Shown piece by piece: positions 52,392 through 60,929 of a stretch of DNA of 64,000 nt (its first letter is position 1; each line of letters opens with the position of its first letter). Both the position numbers and the translations under genes were made by a program. The DNA lies in NCBI RefSeq assembly GCF_025567625.1, contig NZ_JAOQJC010000028.1:30643-94642 (forward strand), written 5' to 3'. This DNA is from Paenibacillus sp. J5C2022 (GTDB taxonomy: Bacteria > Bacillota > Bacilli > Paenibacillales > Paenibacillaceae). The notes below the pieces were generated by a model that was given only the letters and a program-made list of their open reading frames with translations, ran no database searches and was not told the origin of the DNA.

Positions 52392-53099
52392 TCAGGGAAG
52401 CAAGCTTCCGGTAATGTTGCGCGGGTACGCTTTCGCCCGAATGAAGCCCTCTGCATAGCGGACTCCGCTTTGAATGCCACGGAAACGGGAGGTCACCTCG
52501 ATCATCTCCATCGCATTGGAGCCGTATTGATCCTGCAGCCAATCCCCAACTTGGCTGACATGCTCGGCCAGCATTCGCCTCTTCGTCTCGAACGTCTCCG
52601 TAATATCCACATACTCCTCCGGCTGGAAGCCTAATCCCGCCACACTGTCCATGAAGTAGACAATCGGAATCTTATCCAGCTTTGGACTGGCCGTGACGAT
52701 ATTGGGAACGGTCGTCATGATCGCTACATCGTTGGCGATCCGTCCGGTAATTGTATGGTCGGGATTATAGAGATCGTCCGGCCAATGCGTCAGGACGACT
52801 TCCGCATCGCTGCAGCGCATCGCTTCAATGAATGCCAGTCTCGTCCCTTCCGTATCGAACAGAAACTCGTCCGGATAGCCCATCCAGATCAGCTCCGCTC
52901 CGATATGCTTGGCTGCTGCGATCGCTTCTTGGCGACGGATTTCCGCGATCTCCTCCTTCGGAAGCGTCGGCGAGCCCACCTCCCCGTTGGTTACGACCGC
53001 GATCGTGACCCGGTCGCCGCGTGCGGCATATTTCGCCAACGTACCGCCTGCCCAGATCTCAGCGTCGTCCGGGTGGGCGCATATAGCTAGAACATTCAT
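52392..53099 (-). CDS. PIG-L (LmbE-like) deacetylase
   Basis: A 235-residue zinc deacetylase of the LmbE/PIG-L family, with the metal motif AHPDDAE near residue 8 and a later HxxH-type pair (DLYNPDHTITG). Relatives remove N-acetyl groups from GlcNAc-linked compounds. The start is ATG 53099 after AAAGGAGGAAGAGCC. First gene of the operon; the divergent GntR regulator lies on the other side of the promoter region. Confidence 0.9.
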   Translation of the reverse strand: MNVLAICAHPDDAEIWAGGTLAKYAARGDRVTIAVVTNGEVGSPTLPKEEIAEIRRQEAIAAAKHIGAELIWMGYPDEFLFDTEGTRLAFIEAMRCSDAEVVLTHWPDDLYNPDHTITGRIANDVAIMTTVPNIVTASPKLDKIPIVYFMDSVAGLGFQPEEYVDITETFETKRRMLAEHVSQVGDWLQDQYGSNAMEMIEVTSRFRGIQSGVRYAEGFIRAKAYPRNITGSLLP

Positions 53100-53136
53100 A
53101 TTGGCTCTTCCTCCTTTTTCGCTTGAACCCATCATA

Positions 53137-53212
53137 AATCCGCATTAGTCGATTGTCAACAATCAATCTTCAGCAATTGTCTGTTGAAGATCGACTCACA
53201 TTCCACTATAAT
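53137..53212. promoter_or_regulatory. Divergent promoters with a GntR-type operator
   Basis: The minus strand has TTGACA (53159-53154), a 17-bp spacer and TATGAT (53136-53131 region). The plus strand has TTGAAG (53184-53189), 17 bp and TATAAT (53207-53212). The palindrome ATTGTCAACAAT (53152-53163) overlaps the minus-strand -35 and fits the FCD-type GntR consensus TNGTnnACNA. An ATCTTCA/TTGAAGAT inverted repeat (53166-53191) overlaps the plus-strand -35. Confidence 0.75.
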
Positions 53213-53274
53213 AGCGGTAATAGACGGCTTATATGGATGAAGAAGCCAATATTCGTTAAGGAGTTTAATTAACC

Positions 53275-53961
53275 ATGGATACATTTCAATTTAAGAGCCA
53301 AGAAAACCTCTCCTTGCGCCAACGGGTTCTGAACGATATTCGGAACGCGATTATCGGCGGGCATTTGAAGCCGGGGGAAAAGCTGAAGGAGCTGGACATT
53401 TCCAAGCAAATGTCGATCAGCCGCGGGCCTATACGCGAAGCGTTGCGAGATTTGGAAGCGCTCGGTCTCGTCGTCAGTTCCCCCTATCGGGAAACGACGG
53501 TAGCCGACGTTCGGAAGGAAGAAGTCACGGAATTGCTGATTCCGATCCGCCTGAAGCTGGAGCTGTTCGCCTTGAAGTACAGTCACGCCAAACGAGACGA
53601 GGCGTTCTACGGCAAGCTTGAGCAGATCGTCGAGCGGATGAAGAAATATGCGGCTGACGGAGACTTGCCCGCACTGGTCGAAGAGGACATTCAATTTCAC
53701 GAGCAACTCCTCTCTCTCGACGATTCGTCTTATACGCTGCAAATCTGGTCGGGGATCGTCAACCGGCTGCGCCTGCATTTTATCAAGAACACGAGTCGTT
53801 TCGACGATATGCGGAGGGTCGTCGACGATCATGCCGCTTTGCTATCCACGCTTCGCAGCGGCTCCGAGGAGGAGATCGAGGCGCTCTGGACGCAGCATAT
53901 CCAGGATGAGGATTGCTTGCTTTGCTTTACTGACGAATCTGAGAACGGGGATATATCATAA
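53275..53961 (+). CDS. GntR-family regulator, FCD subgroup
   Basis: A 228-residue repressor-type regulator with an N-terminal winged helix (about 15-80, SISRGPIREALRDLEALGLV). The C-terminal helical FCD ligand domain (about 85-215) carries metal-binding FHEQL and DDHAALL motifs; FCD regulators usually sense a sugar acid or similar carboxylate. It is divergent from the sugar-acid operon across a shared promoter region with a matching palindrome, so it very likely controls that operon and itself. The stop overlaps the next ATG by 1 nt (ATAATG). Confidence 0.93.
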   Translation: MDTFQFKSQENLSLRQRVLNDIRNAIIGGHLKPGEKLKELDISKQMSISRGPIREALRDLEALGLVVSSPYRETTVADVRKEEVTELLIPIRLKLELFALKYSHAKRDEAFYGKLEQIVERMKKYAADGDLPALVEEDIQFHEQLLSLDDSSYTLQIWSGIVNRLRLHFIKNTSRFDDMRRVVDDHAALLSTLRSGSEEEIEALWTQHIQDEDCLLCFTDESENGDIS

Positions 53962-55001
53962 TGAAGAAATACGAGCCGCAAAGGAACAATCCGCCCGTCT
54001 CGCTCTCCGACGGGCAAGGCGGTCGACTGCTGGTTCGGGAGCAAGGCGCTCGGGCGCTGGCGTTATGGGCTAACGAACAGGAGGACTCCGCCTTCTGGCA
54101 CGCCGACGGCGCCGCCCATCCGGATCTCCCTTGGAATGTAGGCGGGGACCGTACTTGGATCAGTCCGGAACTGGATTACTACACGGACGCTTCCGGACAA
54201 TATGACGTTCCTGCGCAGCTCGATCCGGGTAACTGGAAGCTCGATCTGTCCTCCAACTCCCTCGTCGCCGCCAGCATGGACTGCGAGCTGCTTCATCGGA
54301 CTTCCGGTCGAAATGTCCTCCTGCAACTGACGAAGCAGTTCACTTTAACGCCTAATCCTTATGCCATGAACTCGGGTTCGGCGGCTGGGATGAGCGAATC
54401 CGTCTCCTATATCGGATACGAAGTTCATACTCGCATGCATTTATCCCCCGGCGATTCGCGGCCTGCTGCGGAATGCGAATCCGCTCCCGGCTTCTGCAAC
54501 CTGTGGAGCATTATGCAGGTTCCTCCCAGAGGCCGTATCCTGGTCCCGAGCTACGGACCTGTTCGCCCTCGGACGATGTTTTCCCAGACGGATACGGTAA
54601 ATGTGGAGCTTGCGCCCCATGGCTTCCGCATTCCGTGCGAAGGCGTTCACAGTTTTAAGCTGTCGGTCGATGCGTTGTCTTCAACGGGGAGATTCGGTTA
54701 TTTGCGCCGATTGGACGACAACAGGAGCAGTCTCGTCGTTCGCCAATTTACCGTTCATCCTTCCGGCATCTACCCGGACTATCCTCCCGATGATTCCCAC
54801 TACAAGGGATCGTGCATGCAATTTTATTACGACGGCGGCCAGTTGGGACATTTTGCCGAGCTTGAATATCACTCTCCTGCGTTAAGCATCGACGTTCCCG
54901 GAGCATCATCGGACGTGTCGAAGGTTTACTATTTTGTCGGCCCTCATGATAACATCGAGCAAATCTCGCAGGATTTGCTGGGCATGCGTTCCGTCCTGTA
55001 G
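53961..55001 (+). CDS. Aldose-epimerase-like beta-sandwich protein, unknown function
   Basis: A 346-residue cytoplasmic protein without signal or membrane segments. Text such as WNVGGDRTWISPELDY near residue 58 and FAELEYHSP near residue 305 is typical of galactose-mutarotase-superfold proteins related to DUF4380-type families. Coupled to the GntR gene by overlap, so part of the same sugar regulon. A mutarotase or lactone-related role is possible but not shown. Confidence 0.65.
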   Translation: MKKYEPQRNNPPVSLSDGQGGRLLVREQGARALALWANEQEDSAFWHADGAAHPDLPWNVGGDRTWISPELDYYTDASGQYDVPAQLDPGNWKLDLSSNSLVAASMDCELLHRTSGRNVLLQLTKQFTLTPNPYAMNSGSAAGMSESVSYIGYEVHTRMHLSPGDSRPAAECESAPGFCNLWSIMQVPPRGRILVPSYGPVRPRTMFSQTDTVNVELAPHGFRIPCEGVHSFKLSVDALSSTGRFGYLRRLDDNRSSLVVRQFTVHPSGIYPDYPPDDSHYKGSCMQFYYDGGQLGHFAELEYHSPALSIDVPGASSDVSKVYYFVGPHDNIEQISQDLLGMRSVL

Positions 55002-55088
55002 GGCAAGCCATCTTCCGGATGTTGCGACCGGTCATCGCACGGTATTGCGTCGGCGACATAGGCCTTACGCAGCCCATAGGAGCAAAAA

Positions 55089-55138
55089 AACAAGGTGCAG
55101 GAAGCCATGCGGCTTTTGCGCCTTGTTTCACTTTGTTA
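55089..55138 (+). terminator. Terminator after the epimerase-like gene
   Basis: Arms ACAAGG.GC and GC.CCTTGT enclose an inner GAAGCC/GGCTTT stem, with a TTTCACTTT tail. Confidence 0.75.
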
Positions 55139-55153
55139 TTTCAAAAACGATAG

Positions 55154-55648
55154 TTACTCTTGAGATTTATATCTGGATGGCAAGTATTGCGGGAGCATGC
55201 TACTAGTAATCAAACTAACCAACTCTTCTTGCATCCATCCCAATTCTTCTTTTGTGCAGTCACTGATTTTCTCTATTTTTTCTGAATCAAGATGCTCGAA
55301 TACAAAACGAACACATGCCTCAAAAGCCATTAGTTCACTTTCTGACAACTGCAAGTCAAATAATATTACACTCGATATTTCTTCCTTCTTTAGAAGTTCC
55401 ATTACTACCACCCTACATGATTTTTTTAATGTATCTGCAAACTCTGCAGGTTCCTTTTCTGATGGTTGCCTCCATCTGCCATCATATTGTTGTAATATAT
55501 CTTTTTGTCCAGCCTTTTGCAGATCATTAATTACATTCCCAACAGGTCTACCTTGAACACTAAAATGATAGTTTTTCTGTACTGTCCCCAAATCACTTCT
55601 TGCGTCACAGTATATCTTCATCTTGCCGCCCATTGCTTTATCACGCAT
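55154..55648 (-). CDS. Hypothetical soluble protein
   Basis: A 164-residue acidic, mostly alpha-helical protein opening MRDKAMGGKMKIYCDARSDL; MKIYC (residue 10) is an alternative start. I recognise no domain. There are no signal or membrane segments. The base composition is AT-richer than the sugar island before it. It sits at the presumed edge of the integrative element and could be an accessory or immunity-type gene. Confidence 0.55.
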   Translation of the reverse strand: MRDKAMGGKMKIYCDARSDLGTVQKNYHFSVQGRPVGNVINDLQKAGQKDILQQYDGRWRQPSEKEPAEFADTLKKSCRVVVMELLKKEEISSVILFDLQLSESELMAFEACVRFVFEHLDSEKIEKISDCTKEELGWMQEELVSLITSSMLPQYLPSRYKSQE

Positions 55649-55751
55649 AAATAAAACTTCTTAGCCAATGTTGTACTCAACCCTGTGCCTCGAGGGATCG
55701 GTATATAACAATGGAGTAATCTATTTTTAACGAGGTAATAACCTCTGTTGT

Positions 55752-57371
55752 TTACGAAATTAGACCGACGAATCGGTAATAAATATCAATGCGCTGCACG
55801 CGCTTGCCGTTTATCTTTTCGGCATCATACACAACAACCTTGTCAATCAGTTCATTCAATACCGCTTTTGTTAATTCCTTCATATCCGTATACTCGCGTA
55901 CCCGTTCCAAAAATCGAGTCGTGTTTTCCTGCTTGTTCTCTGCCTGGTGAAGCTGTTCCTCCAACAGCTTGAGCCGCTTCTTCAGTTGAGCTTGCTCTGC
56001 TGTAAAATCTCGTGACAACGTCACATACTGTTCATCCGTGATTTTTCCTAAAGCATTGTCTTCATAAAGCTTCCGCTGAATGGTCTGCAACTCGCTTTTC
56101 CGGCTGTTTAACCTGATGCGTTCTTTCACAGCGGCGCTCCATTGCTTTTTCTGCTGTTTCTGACTCACCGCGGCAAGCTTCTCCGCAAAGGCGCTTTCCC
56201 TCTCCTTGGCGGTCTGCGCATGTCGTCGGATGTCCGCCAACATAATCTCGTAGATGTCCACATAGCTGATGTAATGGAAGCTGCAATACGCTTTGCCGCG
56301 CGTCCGCGACTGGTTGCAGGCGAAGCTACCGCGACCGCCTTTACCGCCGCTGGTCTTGCTGCTGCCTCCGCGAGCAAAGGACAGGCTTTGACCGCAGGTC
56401 GAGCATTTCAGCAAACCCGCGAAGATTTGATGCTCTCCCTCTTTGGTCGGGCGATTCCTCACCCGAATGACCTTTTGTGCTAATGCAAAGGTTTCCTCGT
56501 CAATCAGCGGCTCATGCGTATTCCGAACCACAATCCATTCGTCCTCGGGTACGGCGACGACCCGCTTTTTCTTGAAGGAGGGCTTGGTTGCCTTATGGCT
56601 CACCATATGCCCCAGATGCGCCTTGTTCTGGATAATAGCCTTGACGGTCGTTGCGCCCCAATCGTACGGATGCCGGGTATTGGCTACTTTCAGGTAACGC
56701 TGATGCTGCTCCGCCAAGTAAGCGCGAGGAGTGAGAACACGATCTGCCCGCAGCAGTCTACCGATTTTAAAGGGACTGTGACCTTCCACCGCTAATCGGA
56801 AAATACGTCGCACAATCGCGGCGGTCTTTTCATCTGGAATCAGCTTATGCTTGTTCTGCTCGTCCTTGCAGTAGCCGTAGGGGGCAAAGGCTCCCGTGTA
56901 ATCGCCATTTAACGCCCGCTGGCGATAGCCGCTCTTGACCTTCCGGCTTGTGTCGCGGACGAACCATTCATTGAACAGATTCCGCAGCTCCATGAAATCG
57001 TCCTCGCCCTTGGCGGTGTCAATGTTCTCGCTGACGGCAATAAAGCGTACCTGATGCTCCGGGAAAAACACCTGAATGCACAGGCTCGTTTCGATCTGGT
57101 TGCAGCCCAAGCGGCTCAAATCCTTCACCAGCACAATATCAATGCCGCCGTTTTCAATTTCCCGCTTCATTCGCTGGAAGTCGGGGCGATCAAAATTGGT
57201 GCCGCTCCAGCCATCGTCCGTGTACACCTCAACTACTTCAAAGCCCTGCTCCTTCGCGTAACGCCGGAGCAGAATCCGTTGATTTTCGATACTCATGCTT
57301 TCGCCACTCTGTTCATCGTCCCGGCTCAAACGGCAGTAAATTGCGGTTCGGGTTTGCTGTTGTTTCTTCAT
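55752..57371 (-). CDS. Large serine recombinase (TnpX/TndX type)
   Basis: A 539-residue site-specific integrase/resolvase. The catalytic resolvase domain (about 8-150) has YCRLSRDDEQSGES (nucleophile Ser in CRLSRD) and VKDLSRLGCN. A recombinase domain (about 165-280) and a zinc-ribbon domain with CSTCG (about 320-390) follow, then a long coiled-coil region (about 390-480, rich in Glu/Lys/Gln) and a C-terminal YYRFVG end. It excises and inserts a mobile element such as Tn4451/Tn1549-like ICEs. It looks intact. The element end is expected just beyond its stop, near 55650-55750. Confidence 0.93.
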   Translation of the reverse strand: MKKQQQTRTAIYCRLSRDDEQSGESMSIENQRILLRRYAKEQGFEVVEVYTDDGWSGTNFDRPDFQRMKREIENGGIDIVLVKDLSRLGCNQIETSLCIQVFFPEHQVRFIAVSENIDTAKGEDDFMELRNLFNEWFVRDTSRKVKSGYRQRALNGDYTGAFAPYGYCKDEQNKHKLIPDEKTAAIVRRIFRLAVEGHSPFKIGRLLRADRVLTPRAYLAEQHQRYLKVANTRHPYDWGATTVKAIIQNKAHLGHMVSHKATKPSFKKKRVVAVPEDEWIVVRNTHEPLIDEETFALAQKVIRVRNRPTKEGEHQIFAGLLKCSTCGQSLSFARGGSSKTSGGKGGRGSFACNQSRTRGKAYCSFHYISYVDIYEIMLADIRRHAQTAKERESAFAEKLAAVSQKQQKKQWSAAVKERIRLNSRKSELQTIQRKLYEDNALGKITDEQYVTLSRDFTAEQAQLKKRLKLLEEQLHQAENKQENTTRFLERVREYTDMKELTKAVLNELIDKVVVYDAEKINGKRVQRIDIYYRFVGLIS

Positions 57372-57487
57372 TCTCCGTCCTTTCCCAGCAACAAATCGGC
57401 TGATTTCAGTATACCGAATTTTGGAAGGTTGAGGTAGGGTGTCCCGCGTCTATGAGAAAAGGGAATCGCGAGGATTCCCTTCCGGCT

Positions 57488-57676
57488 TCATCGGCTTCTG
57501 AACGCTTCTTCCTCCCACGTTCTCAAAACAAGCCGTTCGATTTTATCACCGAGCGTTTCATTACCGATAATGTGACATTTCACGATATACAAGTTTTTCC
57601 CCAACTGCATCTCGTGCATCGGATCGCGGTCGCGGTCTGCCGGAGTCGATGACAAAGGAAGCTTCTCTTCGTTCAT
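57488..57676 (-). CDS. TnpW-like small transposon-encoded protein
   Basis: A 62-residue protein whose second half, LGKNLYIVKCHIIGNETLGD, resembles small TnpW proteins carried next to TnpX-type recombinases (pattern: GktyY.V..hf...ketl.DKI.RLI). I use the ATG at 57676 with AAGGAAG eight bases before. A longer frame from 57733 overlaps the preceding gene by 20 nt. The function is not established. Confidence 0.65.
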   Translation of the reverse strand: MNEEKLPLSSTPADRDRDPMHEMQLGKNLYIVKCHIIGNETLGDKIERLVLRTWEEEAFRSR

Positions 57677-57713
57677 CCGCATCTCTTCCTTCCGTAAATC
57701 TCCCAAACGCGGC

Positions 57714-58121
57714 TCACCGCGTGCGTTCGGCATGAGGCTTGATGGCGGGTGTCAGTTGGCGAGCATATTCCGGATAGCGCAGCCGTATTGCTTCAAAAAA
57801 GTAGGGAGCAGCTTCGCAATCAAACAGCTCATACAGAGTTGAATACCGTTCCTCGCCCGTCTGGCTCCAGCCGTTCCAGAGATTAAACGCCAAACGACAG
57901 ATACGTAGAGAACCTCCGGTTTGCCAGGAAGCAGACAGGCCTTCCGGTTTGATGCCGCCATCGGAAAAGTCGAACAATTCCTGAATATGGGCGCGTGTAT
58001 CCTTCGACAGTCCCAGCGTGTAAAACAAGGCGCGATGGTAGCTGTCCGTACAACGACTTTCGGCTAACATTCGGTCGTAAAAAGCTTCATGCCGGTCGTC
58101 ACGAAAGATGGGGGACTTCAT
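57714..58121 (-). CDS. DUF6075-like mobile-element protein
   Basis: A 135-residue soluble protein with text typical of a small family seen in Firmicute mobile elements: DSYHRALFYTLGLSKDTR near residue 27 and ASWQTGGSLRICRLAFNLWN near 63. The function is unknown; related genes often neighbour recombinases. It overlaps the longer form of the TnpW-like gene. Confidence 0.65.
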   Translation of the reverse strand: MKSPIFRDDRHEAFYDRMLAESRCTDSYHRALFYTLGLSKDTRAHIQELFDFSDGGIKPEGLSASWQTGGSLRICRLAFNLWNGWSQTGEERYSTLYELFDCEAAPYFFEAIRLRYPEYARQLTPAIKPHAERTR

Positions 58122-58144
58122 GTTCTCGCTCTCCTCTCCAAAAT

Positions 58145-58200
58145 AAAACGGTTAGCGGAGGGCTTCTTCAAATACAGCCCTCTACTAACCGTTTCATTTT
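58145..58200. terminator. Long inverted repeat, bidirectional terminator type
   Basis: AAACGGTTAG..GAGGGCT and AGCCCTC..CTAACCGTTT enclose an 11-nt loop with A/T-rich flanks on both sides. It lies between the DUF6075-like gene and the Spo0E-like gene. Confidence 0.8.
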
Positions 58201-58253
58201 CGCGCCTAAATCGGACACCTCTGTGCCGATTATCATAAAAAAAAGCAGGGATC

Positions 58254-58433
58254 TCAGCCTTGCGTGATCTGCGCTCCCGTTTTGACGGCTTGATACACAT
58301 TCAACAGACGATCGAGTTCCCTGGATTTTTCAAGCATCGTCGGGCTTGGAAGACTGTCATACAAAGCTTGCTCATTCAGGTCCCGGCGAACGCTTTCGAT
58401 ACGCGCCAGCAGTTCTTCGACTCCTTTCGCCAT
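58254..58433 (-). CDS. Spo0E-like aspartyl-phosphate phosphatase
   Basis: A 59-residue helical-hairpin protein with LLARIESVRRDLNEQAL and the family signature SRELDRLLNVYQ (S..LD.L..Y). Spo0E-type phosphatases dephosphorylate Spo0A-P and delay sporulation. The start is ATG 58433 after AAGGGGGGC. It is carried in what looks like a mobile element, so it may let the element influence host sporulation. Confidence 0.85.
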   Translation of the reverse strand: MAKGVEELLARIESVRRDLNEQALYDSLPSPTMLEKSRELDRLLNVYQAVKTGAQITQG

Positions 58434-58573
58434 GATGCCCCCCTTCGCGGACCACATCGTTCTGGCTCGCCCCGGCATGAGTAAAGGCGTGTATAGAAAA
58501 TTCCAGTGTATAACACACTGAAAGTAAATAGCGGATTATCCACTGAACTATACTCATCCTGAGGTGAGTGCTT

Positions 58574-58810
58574 GTGGTCTACGAACGAATACGAAACATG
58601 CGTGAAGATAAGGATTTATCACAGGAGCAGCTATGCGCGCATCTGAATTGCAAACAGCGGACGTACAGCGATTACGAACGAGGGAAGCTGGATATTCCGA
58701 CAGCGCTCTTAATCGCATTAGCCGACTTCCATCAAACCAGTGTCGATTATTTGCTTGGCCGCACCGATCAAAAAACGCCTTACCCGCCCCGCGCGAAGAA
58801 ACGCTCTTGA
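58574..58810 (+). CDS. XRE-family small transcriptional regulator
   Basis: A 78-residue Cro/CI-type regulator. The helix-turn-helix reads DLSQEQLCAHLNCKQRTYSD and is followed by YERGKLDIP and LADFHQTSVDYLLGRTD. I choose the GTG at 58574, seven bases after GAGGTG. It is divergent from the Spo0E-like gene and probably controls element genes in both directions. Confidence 0.9.
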   Translation: MVYERIRNMREDKDLSQEQLCAHLNCKQRTYSDYERGKLDIPTALLIALADFHQTSVDYLLGRTDQKTPYPPRAKKRS

Positions 58811-58865
58811 CTCCGGCAGCCCTTCCTATTGTTCCCGGAAGGTGCTTTATGGCGCCGTGTAACGG

Positions 58866-58920
58866 CGCAGCAAGCACTGAATTTGGTCTCCCAAATTCGC
58901 TTGTTGAGGGCTGCGCCCCC
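58866..58920. repeat. oriT-like inverted repeat, left copy
   Basis: GCAGCAAGCACTGAATTTGG, a short gap, then CCAAATTCGCTTGTTGAGGG. The element is itself a hairpin (GAATTTGG/CCAAATTC) and is repeated in inverted orientation at 59047-59105. Such hairpins occur near the mobilisation region of Tn1549-like elements. Confidence 0.7.
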
Positions 58921-59046
58921 AAGCCCTGGCGATGTACGATGTGACGTTATTGGAACTTCACTGTATTGGAGAGAGTGTGAATGAATGATTTCGAACCGAT
59001 TCAAAAGCGACGGGGAATGAATGAATTTCTGCTCTCGAGAGGGGTA

Positions 59047-59105
59047 TTAAGGGCTTCGCCCCTAACAAGCGAATTTGGTGGCCATCCAAATTCAGTGCTT
59101 GCTGC
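59047..59105. repeat. oriT-like inverted repeat, right copy
   Basis: CCTAACAAGCGAATTTGG, then CCAAATTCAGTGCTTGCTGC, the reverse complement of the 58866-58920 copy with few differences. No relaxase gene is near, so a functional oriT is not shown. Confidence 0.7.
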
Positions 59106-59711
59106 AACTTTTCACGTTGTCCTGAATGCATCTGCCGGGAAAAAGAGGGTGCAGCCCCTGACCTTACCGGAGTAATGCAAAAACGGGGACACACAAAAAT
59201 GCATCTTGATTTCGATTATGAGAAAACGGAAGGCCGCAGCTTCCCGTTTCACATCCATATTTTTTTAAAAAAATATTATATTTTCATAATAGTAAGTTAT
59301 TGACTTAAAATGAAATGGTTGATATCCTTTATGTGACTGGATAACCGTTTGGCTGCCCATCGTCCATTCAAGTAGAGAATGTGCTAGAACCAACTCATTT
59401 GTCTATTAGGATTAATGGAGACACAACTTAAACTACATTCATATTCACTCCGATACTAATAGAATCAATGAGAATCTATTCAGTAAAGGAGAGGATAATT
59501 TCCTAAAGAAGTGAATTAACACACACTTATTGTGGTCGCTATTGGAAATCAAAAATTTGCACTCAGCGTCAGATGTGTGTGTGGTTTCTGTCGTTAAATA
59601 TAGTAGACAATATGACCACCACTTGGTTTTATGCATCTACAATGAGCTGGGAAAAATTAAAGAAGGATCACAAAAGTAGATACAGAAACTAAAAATGGAG
59701 GGTGTAAGTCA
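59106..59711. other. AT-rich gap before the C39-like peptidase gene
   Basis: About 600 bp with no gene I can support. Base composition falls clearly from about 59200 onward, consistent with a junction between different imported segments. I could not identify a convincing promoter. Confidence 0.5.
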
Positions 59712-60824
59712 ATGAAAAAAATAACGAAGACAGTTGCTACTTGCGTGTTGGCGTTTTCAATGCTTTTCCCTGCGGGCGCTTTTGCTGATGATTCGAAAAA
59801 TAACCAGTCCAATATGGTATCCATTGCAAATAAAAAAATCGAAGAACGTATTCAACTTGGGTTCAAAGAGTTTGAAGACGTTGCACCTGGAAAAATTATT
59901 GATTTGAAGGATGAAAACGACCAAGTTACGAAATCTCTCATCGTTCTCAATCGTTCTGATCGAGTTGCCGGTTACTTTGTTATTGATCATGCAACAGGGC
60001 TGATTGTTGAGTTTGCAACCGGCGATACTTACCCTGGCCAAGGGCAAGACACAGCAAATCTTTATTATTTGGGAGCTCTCTTTTATGTAAATAAAATTGA
60101 CGATAACAAATATCTCGACGTGAAAACGAATCTTACATTTGACAATCAAACATTTAAAAGCCTGATTGACGAGCGACAAAAAATTGTGCAGCAAGATGAA
60201 TTGATCGTCAGACCAATCCCCTCAGAACAAAGTATTGACGTAGGTACTTTCACAATTATTAACTATGAATATGATCTTATTTCTGGAGTTCCTGATTATC
60301 AGCAAAACGATAATTCAAGCATGGATAACGATTGCGTGCCAACTACTGGAGCTGCAATTGCTATGTATTGGGATTCTAACGGCTATCCGAACATGTCTTC
60401 GTCAAATAATTGGTTGAATGTAGCTGACCGCCTGGGTGAACTCATGGATCACGATGATTCCTATGGCGTGTATAGCAGCGACGTTAAATCTGGTTTTGAC
60501 AGCTACATCAGTGAAAAAGGCTACAGCAGCAATTTCTCTGTTACCCGAGATACAAGTGTAAGTTTCAGCGATATTAAGTCTGAAGTGGGGGCTGATAGCC
60601 CTGCATTTCTCCGTTTAATCGGATATAGTTATAATGATCCTACTGGTGCAGATGGTGGACATATGGTTACTTTAGTTGGATATGAAAGTTATACCGATAC
60701 AAGTGACTGGTCGAACCCCAAATATGCCCTTGTACAAGATAATTGGGAATCGACCGGGAAAACAGTCTATCTTCTCATGGGATCGTTCGGCACCATGACT
60801 GATCTTTGGAAAGTGCGTGACTAG
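59712..60824 (+). CDS. Secreted C39-like cysteine peptidase
   Basis: A 370-residue exported protein with a signal peptide 1-25 (ending GAFAD). A pro-region (about 30-185) contains VAGYFVIDHATG. The peptidase domain of the C39_2 type (about 190-370) has the catalytic Cys in NDCVPTTGAAIAMYW near 209, His in GGHMVTLVGY near 322 and Asn/Asp in VQDNW near 345. GGAGGGTGTAAGTCA precedes the ATG. It stands in AT-rich DNA with its own terminator. The target is unknown; bacteriocin-type processing is not implied because no ABC domain is present. Confidence 0.82.
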   Translation: MKKITKTVATCVLAFSMLFPAGAFADDSKNNQSNMVSIANKKIEERIQLGFKEFEDVAPGKIIDLKDENDQVTKSLIVLNRSDRVAGYFVIDHATGLIVEFATGDTYPGQGQDTANLYYLGALFYVNKIDDNKYLDVKTNLTFDNQTFKSLIDERQKIVQQDELIVRPIPSEQSIDVGTFTIINYEYDLISGVPDYQQNDNSSMDNDCVPTTGAAIAMYWDSNGYPNMSSSNNWLNVADRLGELMDHDDSYGVYSSDVKSGFDSYISEKGYSSNFSVTRDTSVSFSDIKSEVGADSPAFLRLIGYSYNDPTGADGGHMVTLVGYESYTDTSDWSNPKYALVQDNWESTGKTVYLLMGSFGTMTDLWKVRD

Positions 60825-60831
60825 AATAATT

Positions 60832-60862
60832 AAAAGGCGTCGGGTCTATTCGACGTCTTTTT
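60832..60862 (+). terminator. Terminator of the C39-like peptidase gene
   Basis: AAAAGGCGTCG, an eight-base loop, CGACGTCTTTTT; it starts 8 nt after the stop. Confidence 0.88.
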
Positions 60863-60929
60863 AAGTTGCATTTCTACTGCAACCAAGAGCACCTGGGTTT
60901 CGTCTGAAAATAAAAAAAGGGGGGATTGC

